Positions 46,621 to 54,523 of a stretch of 64,000 nucleotides of DNA are shown here, piece after piece. The stretch is from assembly GCF_900114915.1 (NCBI RefSeq), contig NZ_FOUS01000023.1:1-64000 (forward strand). The letters are read 5' to 3'. The position numbers and the translations under genes are program-made. The notes beneath the pieces are model-generated. The model made no database searches, was not told where the DNA came from, and saw only the letters and a program-made list of their open reading frames with translations. Numbering within the stretch: the stretch's first letter is position 1; every line of letters begins with the position of its first letter. Origin of the DNA: Bradyrhizobium sp. Rc3b. GTDB taxonomy: Bacteria > Pseudomonadota > Alphaproteobacteria > Rhizobiales > Xanthobacteraceae.

Positions 46621-46984
46621 CAAGAAGTCCAGCCCGCACCGGTCGAGAGGACAGTTCGCCTGCCCCAATTCTATGCAGCGCACGCATTTACCTTGGCCAA
46701 GCAGTGTGCGTGAGAGTCGATCTTCCTGGAGGGCCTTAGTAACATTGCAAAGGGGGAGGCGCCAGCGCGATAGATTACGCGACGGACGTTGCGATTTGTC
46801 GGACCGCATTTGGGCGGGACGTGTGTCGATTCCAAAGATTGATGGCTGCCGTTGGCGATGCAGCCACGAAAGCCTTGAATCGCCCTGCGGCTATGCTGAA
46901 AGCAAAATGGGTCCATTGCTCACACGACATTCGTGGAAATGTTCTTTCCGGAAACCGGCGATCGTCTTATGAGTATTTGGCGCA

Positions 46985-47031
46985 AATTGGTAAAATCGAA
47001 AGTGTTGATGGGATGCATCCAGTTCGTGGAT
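46985..47031 (-). promoter_or_regulatory. nod box (second copy, minus strand)
   Basis: Read on the minus strand from 47031: ATC, nine bases, GAT, seven bases, ATC, then a 24-base tail containing TCGATTTTACCAATTTG. This has the same spacing as the nodY box at 54422-54470 and the canonical 3' core CGATTTTACCAAT. It should bind NodD and drive leftward transcription toward 45.2 kb. The regions 46621-46984 and 47032-47339 around it hold no recognisable intact gene. Confidence 0.8.
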
Positions 47032-47339
47032 CGCGCACGCGCGTAATCTCGTCTCTTACATCGAAAGCTGGTCAGTTAGTTGTTTCCTGCCGACTCGCTG
47101 CAGTAATCTTTTGGGCGTTTAGGCGAGCCTGCTGATTCGTCGACGACCGGCCATGAATGAGAAGACAGAAAGGTCGCAGCAGCGAGCGCTGGCGAATACC
47201 TCTAAATTGCGCTTCAGGTGTCACGAACGTGCTGGAAAAACTCCTCCATCTCCCATCAGCTGACGAGAAGGCCATGGAGTCTCGTCTGCGACTATCCACC
47301 CACTCCGGTCCTCCGCACAAGCATACGATCCCCCAGAGA

Positions 47340-48371
47340 TTATCCGCCAAAGCTATCGAGAATTTCCAGTTTGATTGCGGTTGCGGTGTACCGGGAAACC
47401 TCCAGCGGAAGGTTTCCGAATGCAAGTTGGCAAAGCAAGTAGTTGGCACCTGCCTCTTCCATCTGCTGAAGAAGGATTTGTCGCACGGAAGCCGGCGTGC
47501 CAACGACGCACAATTCGCTCTCAATTGCTGCCTCGAAGGTCAGCGGAAGGGCGGCCGGTGTCGGAATGGCGTTAAGCTCGTAAAGAAACTTAAAGCTCTG
47601 CAGCCATCGACGATATGCAGTTTCGGCGGCCGCATGAGCGTCCTGATCAGACGTCGCAATCACGACCATGCGGGCCAGCCCGAGAAATGGCTCGCGGTCG
47701 TGTGCGGCTGAATTGTGGGCTCGATGGGAGCGGTAGGCGTCCGTAACGTTCCGGACGACACAGGCAGGGCCTATGCACGCCAGATTGGCGCCATTTGCAG
47801 CGGCCCACTGCGCCGACTCAGCCCGGTTGCTCGCGATCCAGGTGGGCGGATATGGACGTTGATGAGGCCGCAACGTTACGGGTATTTCGCTCAAATCGAA
47901 GTGGTGTCCTTGATAAGATAGCGTATGTCCCTTCAGCGCAATATTCAGGATTTCACTGGCCTCAGCATAACGGCTTGGCGCGGCGTCTGCACTGATGCCA
48001 AAATAACCCCACTCAATCGGCTGTGAGCCGCGGCCTATCCCGACCTCGAGCCTGCCGCCGCTCAACTGGTCAAGCATGCAGATCTCCTCGAATACCCGCA
48101 ATGGATGGTAAAGGTTGAGCAACAGGACGAGCGGGCCCATGCGTAATCGCCGGGTGCGCTGCGCGACGCTTGATAGAAACAGGTTCGGCGAGGGCCCTCT
48201 GCCATGAGGTGTGCAGTGATGTTCGGCCAGGTGATAAGCGTAGAAGCCCAGCGAGTCGCAGACCTCGAGCAGCTTGAGACGATCCTCATATTGTCGTGCG
48301 GCATCTTGGCCGTCGTCATCCAAATGGTCGAAAATTCCGCACCTTAGTCTTGAAGGAAGGCCACTCTTCAC
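47340..48371 (-). CDS. Luciferase-like flavin-dependent monooxygenase
   Basis: A 343-residue member of the LLM class. It starts with FDHLDDDGQDAARQYEDRLK, followed by the family core SLGFYAYHLAEHHCTPHGRG, RLRMGPLVLLLNLYHPLRVF and EEICMLDQLSGGRLEVGIGR. The TIM barrel binds FMNH2 supplied by a separate reductase and oxidises an unknown substrate. It lies upstream of the nod box on the same strand, so it is not itself nod-box controlled. The 284 bases before it (48372-48655) hold no recognisable gene. Confidence 0.9.
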   Translation of the reverse strand: MKSGLPSRLRCGIFDHLDDDGQDAARQYEDRLKLLEVCDSLGFYAYHLAEHHCTPHGRGPSPNLFLSSVAQRTRRLRMGPLVLLLNLYHPLRVFEEICMLDQLSGGRLEVGIGRGSQPIEWGYFGISADAAPSRYAEASEILNIALKGHTLSYQGHHFDLSEIPVTLRPHQRPYPPTWIASNRAESAQWAAANGANLACIGPACVVRNVTDAYRSHRAHNSAAHDREPFLGLARMVVIATSDQDAHAAAETAYRRWLQSFKFLYELNAIPTPAALPLTFEAAIESELCVVGTPASVRQILLQQMEEAGANYLLCQLAFGNLPLEVSRYTATAIKLEILDSFGG

Positions 48372-48655
48372 TCGATCAATCTCCGATTAGGGTCAGATTG
48401 CGGGTCCGATCGCTTCATGCCGTCGCGCCCAAAGAGGGCTCGTTCGTCATTTGACCGCTAAGGCCGTTTCTCTTTGGGTGCGAGGATCTGGGCTTGCACC
48501 ATGCGAGCGGGTCACGAGAATGCGAAATGTGGTCGGCCGCGCCCTTGATAGACATTCGCGACGCGGCTCCGCGGCGAGCATATGCCTCGACCAGAAGCAT
48601 CGTTAGCCGCTTCAGAGGTCCTGCGCCTACGATCCAGATCAGCTCGGCACGGCAA

Positions 48656-48808
48656 CTATTGGTCTATCATCGGACGTAGCGTCTCCATCAGGGCGACGTC
48701 GGGTAGCTCTGCAAGCGCTGCAACGAACGCAAGAAATGCTCCGCAAGCTGCAAGTATAAGAGAGCTTGCGAGTATCGCTGCTCCAGCGACTTGAGTGTGT
48801 CTCATCAT
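48656..48808 (-). CDS. Possible small membrane peptide
   Basis: Fifty codons from ATG 48808, 40 bases downstream of the binding-protein gene on the same strand. The peptide has a basic start (MMRHTQ), a long hydrophobic span with ASSLILAACGAFLAFVAAL, and an acidic tail. It could be a single-span membrane peptide or, with LAAC, a lipoprotein. There is no clear ribosome site and no known family. Confidence 0.3.
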   Translation of the reverse strand: MMRHTQVAGAAILASSLILAACGAFLAFVAALAELPDVALMETLRPMIDQ

Positions 48809-48848
48809 GCTTGTCACTTTGGTTTTGGGGAGACGGCGTTGATGCCAA

Positions 48849-49961
48849 TCAGTTCTGCTCGACAGTTTCAACACGGCCATCTCGCCAGCGGTAAACCAAA
48901 AAACCGGGAGCCGCATTGTCACCCTTGGTATCAAAGCGGACCGGGCCAATCACGGTACTGGACGGCCGCGAACGAAGTGCGCCGGCGACGCGCACGGCAT
49001 TGAAGGATCCGGCCCGTTTCACCGCCTCTGCCCATGCTTGCACGGCTGCATAGGCGTAAAGCGTGTAGCCTTCAGCGGAGAGGTTGGAAGCTTTGAGTTC
49101 GGCGACCACCCCGCTCGCATTGGCGTTCCTGGCGGGGTCCGGCATGAAGGTAAACAACGTTCCATTTCCCGCGCTGCCAGTAATGGCCCAAAATTCAGAG
49201 GTCATCAACGGATCGTTCGCCATGACGATGAGTCCCGCTCCTGCTTCTGACGCCTGGCGTACAAACAAACCGATTTCGGTGTGATAGCCGCCGATATAGG
49301 CGACGCGCACCCGATCCTTCTTCATTCTTGAGACCAGTGCTCTGTAATCCTTCTCACCGGCTACATAGCTTTGCCGAATGACGTGTTCACCGAATCCCTG
49401 AAGCTGTGCTGCAACCACGTCGGCGATACCCTTGCCTGCGGTGCTCTTGTCGTCGAGCACTGCGATCTTGTCGTTAGGGTAGTTCCGGTGAATGTACTCT
49501 GCGGCAACGATGCCCTGCTGGTCGTCGCGGCCGCAGATCCGAAAGACAGTCTTAAGGCCGCGTTCTGTTAGCTGAGGATTTGACGAGCCTGGTGACACCT
49601 GGATGATGCCTGCTTCGGAGTAAATCTCGGATGCCGGGATCGACGAAGAAGAACAAAAATGGCCAACGACCAAGCGGACCCGCTCTGTTGTGAGCTTATT
49701 CGCGACTGCCACAGCTTGCTTCGGGTCGCAAGCGTCGTCGGCCACACTCAATATCACCTTGGTATCGAGGAGTAGGCCAGCAGCGTTCAGCGCCTCGACC
49801 GCTGCGGCCGTACCATTGCGCATTTGGGCGCCGAAGGCAGCGCTGCTTCCGCTCATTGGGCCAACTACGGCAATATTGACGTCGGAGCCGCGCGCAACCG
49901 AGGCGAGCGCGCAGAAGAGAACCGCTGCACTCGCGGCAGAAACGTAACGTCCATTTAACAT
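48849..49961 (-). CDS. Branched-chain amino-acid-type ABC binding protein
   Basis: A 370-residue periplasmic protein of the LivK/type I fold. From ATG 49961 the signal peptide is MLNGRYVSAASAAVLFCALA, cleaved near ARGSDV. The mature part begins NIAVVGPMSGSSAAFGAQMR, with NGTAAAVEALNAAGLLLDTK, CDPKQAVAVANKLTTERV and the hinge VGHFCSSSSIPASEIYSEAG. No permease or ATPase gene is adjacent, so it is an orphan that must use an importer encoded elsewhere or act as a sensor. An upstream TTG/GTG at 49985 is open but adds only eight residues before the signal. Repeat copy B lies 124 bases upstream. Confidence 0.92.
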   Translation of the reverse strand: MLNGRYVSAASAAVLFCALASVARGSDVNIAVVGPMSGSSAAFGAQMRNGTAAAVEALNAAGLLLDTKVILSVADDACDPKQAVAVANKLTTERVRLVVGHFCSSSSIPASEIYSEAGIIQVSPGSSNPQLTERGLKTVFRICGRDDQQGIVAAEYIHRNYPNDKIAVLDDKSTAGKGIADVVAAQLQGFGEHVIRQSYVAGEKDYRALVSRMKKDRVRVAYIGGYHTEIGLFVRQASEAGAGLIVMANDPLMTSEFWAITGSAGNGTLFTFMPDPARNANASGVVAELKASNLSAEGYTLYAYAAVQAWAEAVKRAGSFNAVRVAGALRSRPSSTVIGPVRFDTKGDNAAPGFLVYRWRDGRVETVEQN

Positions 49962-50084
49962 TCTTGAGCTCCCAATGTCACCCAAAGTGAACTGTCAGCA
50001 GCTGTGATCAGACGTGCCCGTACGTCGCGCTATCTGCCAATCAAGCTTGCGTTAGGTCGGCCCGATTGCAGCCACGGGAGACCC

Positions 50085-50113
50085 TACAATCTGACGTAAC
50101 GTGCGGTTCAAGC
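50085..50113. repeat. 29-bp interspersed repeat, copy B
   Basis: TACAATCTGACG, then TAACGTGC, then GGTTCAAGC, upstream of the livK-like gene in the 49962-50291 space between it and the end of nolA. Four differences from copy C. No gene is visible in this space. Confidence 0.65.
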
Positions 50114-50291
50114 CCCCCTTGAAGGGAGCCTCGATCAGTGCGTCAGGGAGCCGCCGATCGACAAGGTCATGACGCCGGTTGAGCACATAAAACTGTCGGC
50201 CCGCATCAGAGCCGCCGGTCTACCAAGCGTCATCGCGTTTTCAGATTGCCAGGGCCGATCGGCAATGCTGTGTGGACCCGGCCATCAGGCG

Positions 50292-51005
50292 TTAGTACGG
50301 CTGATCCTCCAAACCGCCAAGGGCGAGATCGAGATATTGCATGAGGCAGGGATCCCAACCGGCCAGGCTACGGGGAGCGCTTAATCGTGCAAGGACCTTC
50401 AGGATCATCGAAACGCGTGAATCGGCGCCGGCGATTTCGCTGATCAGCAACCGTGCTGCAACTGCGACGGCCTTTGCCCGCTCGCCGCAAGGATGCTCGC
50501 CCCGATCCATACAATCACGCAGCTCGTCGCGGATGCGCCGCCAGCGCTCCTCGCGATCTGCCGCTAACTTGCAGGTGCATCGGGACGTCTGGTTACGCGT
50601 CTCGACCCGTGACATGGCATTGAGAGTAGCAGGCAGCTCATCCACACTTACCTGGATATCACTGTCGATGGTCATGTTGCGTAAGCGATCTCGCAGCAAA
50701 GTTGCTCGAGCGACTTGAAGCTCTATCCGCTCTAAATGTTTGCGCAAAAGATCGATGAGTGAGGTCGTGCCCTCCATGGCTTTACGGATCTCGACAAGGG
50801 AGAAGCCAAGCTCACGTAGCGCACGAATCTGGTTAACCCGTTGCACGCTTTCGCGCTCGTACATTCGGTGGCCGCCGTCGGTACGCTCTGAAGCTGCTAG
50901 GAGCCCGGTGTGTTCATAATGATGCAGCGTGCGGACCGTTACACCGGTCGCCTCTGCAAGTTCGCCAATGCGCCATCGACGCCTTCGTGGTGTAGCTTTG
51001 CTCAT
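50292..51005 (-). CDS. nolA: MerR-type nodulation regulator NolA
   Basis: A 237-residue MerR-family regulator that controls genotype-specific nodulation in Bradyrhizobium. From ATG 51005 the winged helix reads WRIGELAEATGVTVRTLHHY, then GGHRMYERESVQRVNQIRAL. A dimer helix follows, then a Cys-containing sensor (SRCTCKLAADREERWRRIRD) and the end LAGWDPCLMQYLDLALGGLE. In B. japonicum three NolA forms arise from alternative start codons. Here in-frame Met48, Met77, Met111 and Met131 could serve. An upstream codon at 51020 is also open. Its position beside nodD2 and nodD1 supports the call. Repeat copy C begins 19 bases beyond the start codon. Confidence 0.92.
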   Translation of the reverse strand: MSKATPRRRRWRIGELAEATGVTVRTLHHYEHTGLLAASERTDGGHRMYERESVQRVNQIRALRELGFSLVEIRKAMEGTTSLIDLLRKHLERIELQVARATLLRDRLRNMTIDSDIQVSVDELPATLNAMSRVETRNQTSRCTCKLAADREERWRRIRDELRDCMDRGEHPCGERAKAVAVAARLLISEIAGADSRVSMILKVLARLSAPRSLAGWDPCLMQYLDLALGGLEDQPY

Positions 51006-51024
51006 GTTGTTCAATTTCAAAGCC

Positions 51025-51053
51025 TACAACCTGACGTGACGTGTGATTCAAGC
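51025..51053. repeat. 29-bp interspersed repeat, copy C (nolA upstream)
   Basis: TACAACCTGACG, then TGACGTGT, then GATTCAAGC. Similarity with copy D extends on both sides (AGCC before, TATTT after). It lies in the 104-base space between the nolA start and the stop of the small gene at 51125, where a nolA promoter must be. Confidence 0.7.
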
Positions 51054-51124
51054 TATTTCAAAGCTCGAGCTGGATCATCTTCCAGCAGCGTGAGAGTGGT
51101 GACTATCCTCAGAATGGCGGGCAA

Positions 51125-51334
51125 TCAACCCTGAGGAGAAATGCTGATCAACAAGTTGGTCAGGCATGCCAGTTGAGCCTGGCCGTCCGCTGTACGCTCC
51201 AGGATGAGTTTGGCGATTGCTGCGTGATTTTCCGGACTTCGCATCGATGTGGGCAGCGCGGTGACCGCACTATCATAAAGGCTTCCAAGGACGGAAAGTT
51301 CTTCCGGATCGAACACGCCGCTGCATTGCTCCAA
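51125..51334 (-). CDS. Small hypothetical protein between nolA and nodD2
   Basis: A 69-residue protein beginning at TTG 51334, which is preceded by AAGGAG eight bases upstream. Residues 6-47 (GVFDPEELSVLGSLYDSAVT, then RSPENHAAIAKLILERT) match the C-terminal part of the 125-residue protein at 45261-45638, but the acidic N-terminal half is missing here. No membrane segment. Function unknown; a short gene in this position appears to be a regular part of the nolA-nodD region, but I state that from memory only. Confidence 0.55.
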   Translation of the reverse strand: MEQCSGVFDPEELSVLGSLYDSAVTALPTSMRSPENHAAIAKLILERTADGQAQLACLTNLLISISPQG

Positions 51335-51866
51335 CGTTCAGCTCCTTGTTTGTCATTGCGTCATGGCAGAGCGCACGTCGTCAAGACGTTTGGCTGCGAT
51401 AGGGCCAAAAGAAGTCAGACCCGCGGCGGGGCGCAGCGAAGACGCGATGTACTCCGGGGTGATGCGACAGGGCAACACGGATGTGCGACGCTTGGTTCAA
51501 TAGCGTATGAGAGCGTAGTCATGTGCATGCTCGATGACCACTAGGCCCAGTTTGCGTGGTGGTACGACTCCGAAGAAGCCGAACCGTCTCCGCAGCCACT
51601 ACTGATTCGGGGAGTTGACAACGACGGCGCAGCGCCGCTGTCTCGGGGAAGGTGCATCAGTCAACAACATACGTCCGTGTCGCTAAAGCCAGACAAGAGC
51701 CTGAGCCGCCGCTCGCACGCCGGACCTACTGCCAATGTGCGAAAGTTGTACACGATCCGCTGTGACAATCTTTATAGGGCGACGACGATTGCGAGCGAGG
51801 TGAGCTAAAATCTGAACGCGCTGAGAAATCGCTGGGATATGAGATTCGCATATCGCGGGAACGTCC
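51335..51866. other. No recognisable gene
   Basis: About 530 bases between the small gene and the end of nodD2. The overlapping short frames have no motifs. No nod box is present. Confidence 0.45.
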
Positions 51867-52859
51867 TTACGATAACGAGGAGACAGATCGTTCGATATCT
51901 CGGCCAGTATCCGCTCGTTCCGAAGTGCAAATGATGGATGGGTCTTGTGCGGTTGCCATGCGGGTGGCCTCTTGCAACAATATCTCTCGCATCCACAGGC
52001 TTTCCGGGGCGCTATTGTGAAGCACTGGCCATTGGACCGCCTCAGTGAAGGCGGGGAATGGTTGCGGGAGATCCGCAATGCGAAGGGGTATCGTCCTTTG
52101 GAAATGTTTTACGAGCCCTAACGGCATCGTCCCTATGCGGTTCGTGCCCACCAGCAGGGGCGGGATCATGCTGAAGCTCTGCACGAGAATGTCGATGCGT
52201 CGATTGAGACCGAGATCGAGCAAAAGGGATTCCTCCGCCGGCGTCTTGCGCGCACCGCCGAGCTTAACCGCCACGTGGCCCATCGACATATACCGATCGA
52301 ATGTAAGCCGCCGCAGTAGTTGGTTGTTCGTGCAGCAACCTACGCAGACGAGTCTCTCTTCGAATAGGGGCGCCCTGGGGTGCGCCCTGGACATGAATAA
52401 TTCCGGCAAGACAACAAAATCGAGTTCTCCGCGGCGGAGAAGATCATCGTGCTCACCGGTGAGCGCCACCAGTTCGAAGCTGACTGAGGGTGCTTCTCGC
52501 GCGACGCGCTCCACGACATTTCGAAAGAATATCACTGGCATAAAATCAGAAAGCCCGATCCTGAACCGCCGGTCCAATCGAGCTGGGTCGAACACGTCCG
52601 GCGCGATAATTGAGAGTTCAATCTGCGTTAGAGCCTCGCGCACAGGGGCTGCGAGTCCTTCCGCGCGTGAGGTCGGGACAAGTTCCCGCCCCCTCATCCC
52701 AAACAGCTCATCACGAAAGTAGCAACGCAGCCGAGCAACGGCTGCGCTCATGGCGGGCTGGCTGAGGTTGATCTTGCGTGCCGCTGCGCTGAGGTTGCGC
52801 TCAGTCATTAGAGCATCTAGCGCAACGAGAAGATTTAGATCCAGACCTTTGAAACGCAT
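51867..52859 (-). CDS. nodD2: LysR-type nodulation regulator NodD2
   Basis: A 330-residue NodD. It begins with the invariant MRFKGLDLNLLVALDALMTE, and the helix-turn-helix is RNLSAAARKINLSQPAMSAA. The effector domain contains GELDFVVLPELFMSRAHPRA, and FTEAVQWPVLHN is the NodD hallmark near the C-terminus. In B. japonicum NodD2 represses nod genes together with NolA and NodD1 activates them; here the assignment as NodD2 rests on gene order (nolA-nodD2-nodD1). The C-terminus extends about 16 residues beyond that of NodD1. It is transcribed away from nodABC. Confidence 0.93.
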   Translation of the reverse strand: MRFKGLDLNLLVALDALMTERNLSAAARKINLSQPAMSAAVARLRCYFRDELFGMRGRELVPTSRAEGLAAPVREALTQIELSIIAPDVFDPARLDRRFRIGLSDFMPVIFFRNVVERVAREAPSVSFELVALTGEHDDLLRRGELDFVVLPELFMSRAHPRAPLFEERLVCVGCCTNNQLLRRLTFDRYMSMGHVAVKLGGARKTPAEESLLLDLGLNRRIDILVQSFSMIPPLLVGTNRIGTMPLGLVKHFQRTIPLRIADLPQPFPAFTEAVQWPVLHNSAPESLWMREILLQEATRMATAQDPSIICTSERADTGRDIERSVSSLS

Positions 52860-53196
52860 GTCTTCTTATCCGGCATTAACGTGATTGCGGCGCATACCGC
52901 GAGCGGTGACGGCTGCATCTGGAGAGGTTCCTGTTCGCTTGCCCGAATGGTATTCATCCTACGATCGCGAAAAGGATGCTCGTGAAATGGCCGCAACAAT
53001 GGAGAGCAAGGCGGTCGGCCGACCAGGTGGCCGAAAGCCGTCAGTGGGGACGGTCTGGCGCTTCCGGCGAGCCAGGCAGCAGGACCCGGTCGGTTGGTTA
53101 ATGGCAGATCAACCCAGTGTCCGGCCAGTGCCGTGAGTTCCGCCAAAGCGCCTAGTCGACGGCCCCGTAGCGCAGCGTTAGTCACGGCGGCCAGCC

Positions 53197-53225
53197 TACA
53201 ACCTGACGCAGTGTGTGATTCAAGC
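53197..53225. repeat. 29-bp interspersed repeat, copy D (between nodD1 and nodD2)
   Basis: TACAACCTGACG, then CAGTGTGT, then GATTCAAGC, followed by TATTTTTGTCGG. It lies in the 606-base space between the two nodD genes, 338 bases from the nodD2 start. The rest of 52860-53465 has no recognisable gene and no nod box. Confidence 0.7.
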
Positions 53226-53465
53226 TATTTTTGTCGGACAAGCCAAAGAATGGGTACTAGAGGAGGCGTATTCTGGCGGGTAGAGCCGGGCGTCGGCTGT
53301 TTCCAGCGCAAGCGCATCAAACCCTCACCTGCGATGTCGCCAAGCTCACCACTCGGCAAGTGTCTTCGCAACCGATCGCCGTCTGTGGCAGCGTCGCCTC
53401 GGAGACGGCCGAGCAGGTCGAAGGAGTGTTGGCGTTTTTGGACGGCCCAGAGGCTTACGGTTGCC

Positions 53466-54410
53466 TTAGCAACGCCTGCGAGTTGGAGGCTCGGGATGCC
53501 CAGATGCCATGTTGGATGCTTCCTCGAGCAATATCCGCCGCATCCAAATGCTCGCCTGATCGGTATTGTGGAAAGCAGGCCACTGCACAGCCTCCGTGAA
53601 TGTGGGCAGGGGGAGCGGCGGTTCGACAATCCGCAGGGGCATCCGCTTCTCGAAGTGTTTGGCGAGCCGTAAGGGCATTGTGCCGATACGCCCTGTGTCC
53701 AACAATATCGGCGGAATCAGGCTAAAGCCCTGCACAACGACCTCAATGCGTCTCTTGACGCCATGCTCAAGCAAAAACCATTCTTCGAGGTTTGGTCTGA
53801 GCGCCCGTCCGAACTTCGCGGTAACGTGCCCCATCGAAATGTATTTCTCGAACGTAAGTTGCCGCAATAGCTGCTTGTTCTCGCGGCAACCCACGCATAC
53901 GAGGGTCTCGTCGAACAGCGTCGCCTTGGGATGCGCGCTCGACATGAACAGCTCGGGCAGAATGAGAAAGTCGACCTCGCCCCGGCGGAGCAGCTCATCG
54001 GGTTCATCGGAAAATGGCAGCAATTCGAACCGCACCGCGGGAGCTTCCTGTGCGATACGGTCTACAATCCTTCGAAAAAAGACGATTGTCATGAAATCGG
54101 AGAGAACGATCCTGAAGCGTCGGCTCGACTGAGTAGGGTCGAAGGCGTCGCGCGATATGATCGAGAGTTGGATGTGCAACAGGGCCTCGCGAACCGGACC
54201 TGCAAGCGCCTCCGCGCCAGGTGTCGGGACGAGCTCGCGACCCCTCATGGTAAATAGCTCATCGCGGAAATAGGTGCGCAGCCGCGCGATCGCAGCGCTC
54301 ATAGCGGGCTGGCTCAGGTGAATTTTGCGCGCCGCCGCTGTGAGGTTGCGCTCTGTCATCAGAGCATCGAGCGCAACAAGAAGGTTTAGATCAAGGCCCT
54401 TGAACCGCAT
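53466..54410 (-). CDS. nodD1: LysR-type nodulation activator NodD1
   Basis: A 314-residue NodD, highly similar to NodD2 throughout: identical opening MRFKGLDLNLLVALDALMTE, helix-turn-helix RNLTAAARKIHLSQPAMSAA, GEVDFLILPELFMSSAHPKA and the C-terminal FTEAVQWPAFHN. NodD binds the nod box constitutively and activates on contact with host flavonoids. It is divergent from nodY/K-nodABC with a nod box in between, the classical arrangement, which allows it to control both its own gene and the operon. Confidence 0.95.
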   Translation of the reverse strand: MRFKGLDLNLLVALDALMTERNLTAAARKIHLSQPAMSAAIARLRTYFRDELFTMRGRELVPTPGAEALAGPVREALLHIQLSIISRDAFDPTQSSRRFRIVLSDFMTIVFFRRIVDRIAQEAPAVRFELLPFSDEPDELLRRGEVDFLILPELFMSSAHPKATLFDETLVCVGCRENKQLLRQLTFEKYISMGHVTAKFGRALRPNLEEWFLLEHGVKRRIEVVVQGFSLIPPILLDTGRIGTMPLRLAKHFEKRMPLRIVEPPLPLPTFTEAVQWPAFHNTDQASIWMRRILLEEASNMASGHPEPPTRRRC

Positions 54411-54421
54411 GTCGTAAGTCT

Positions 54422-54470
54422 ATCCATCGTGTGGATGTGTTCCATCTGAACAATCAATTTTACCAAATTG
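54422..54470 (+). promoter_or_regulatory. nod box of the nodY/K-nodABCSUIJ operon
   Basis: ATC-N9-GAT at 54422-54436, a second ATC at 54444, and the conserved 3' half CAATCAATTTTACCAAATTG ending at 54470. It lies between divergent nodD1 and the nod operon, 54 bases before the nodY/K ATG. The ATC-N9-GAT spacing is the NodD recognition pattern. Confidence 0.93.
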
Positions 54471-54523
54471 CGGGATGTTGGATAGCAAACATCAGTTTTA
54501 AAAAAGTAATCAGGCATATCACG

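Noticed and set aside
45515..46687. A 390-residue minus-strand frame
   Set aside because: It crosses the start of the convincing small gene at 45261-45638 in another frame, and only parts are protein-like. It is better explained as the frames of a broken gene.
47050..47080. Possible tts box (contains TCGAAAGCT)
   Set aside because: The left half is one base out of register with the consensus, the trailing CC-N-CCTA element is absent, and no type III effector-like gene follows on the plus strand.
41155..53225. tRNA fragments (GATTCAAGT/C resembles a T-loop) as origin of the 29-bp repeat
   Set aside because: The bases on either side of TTCAAG(C/T) do not pair as a T-stem, and no acceptor or anticodon arms can be folded.
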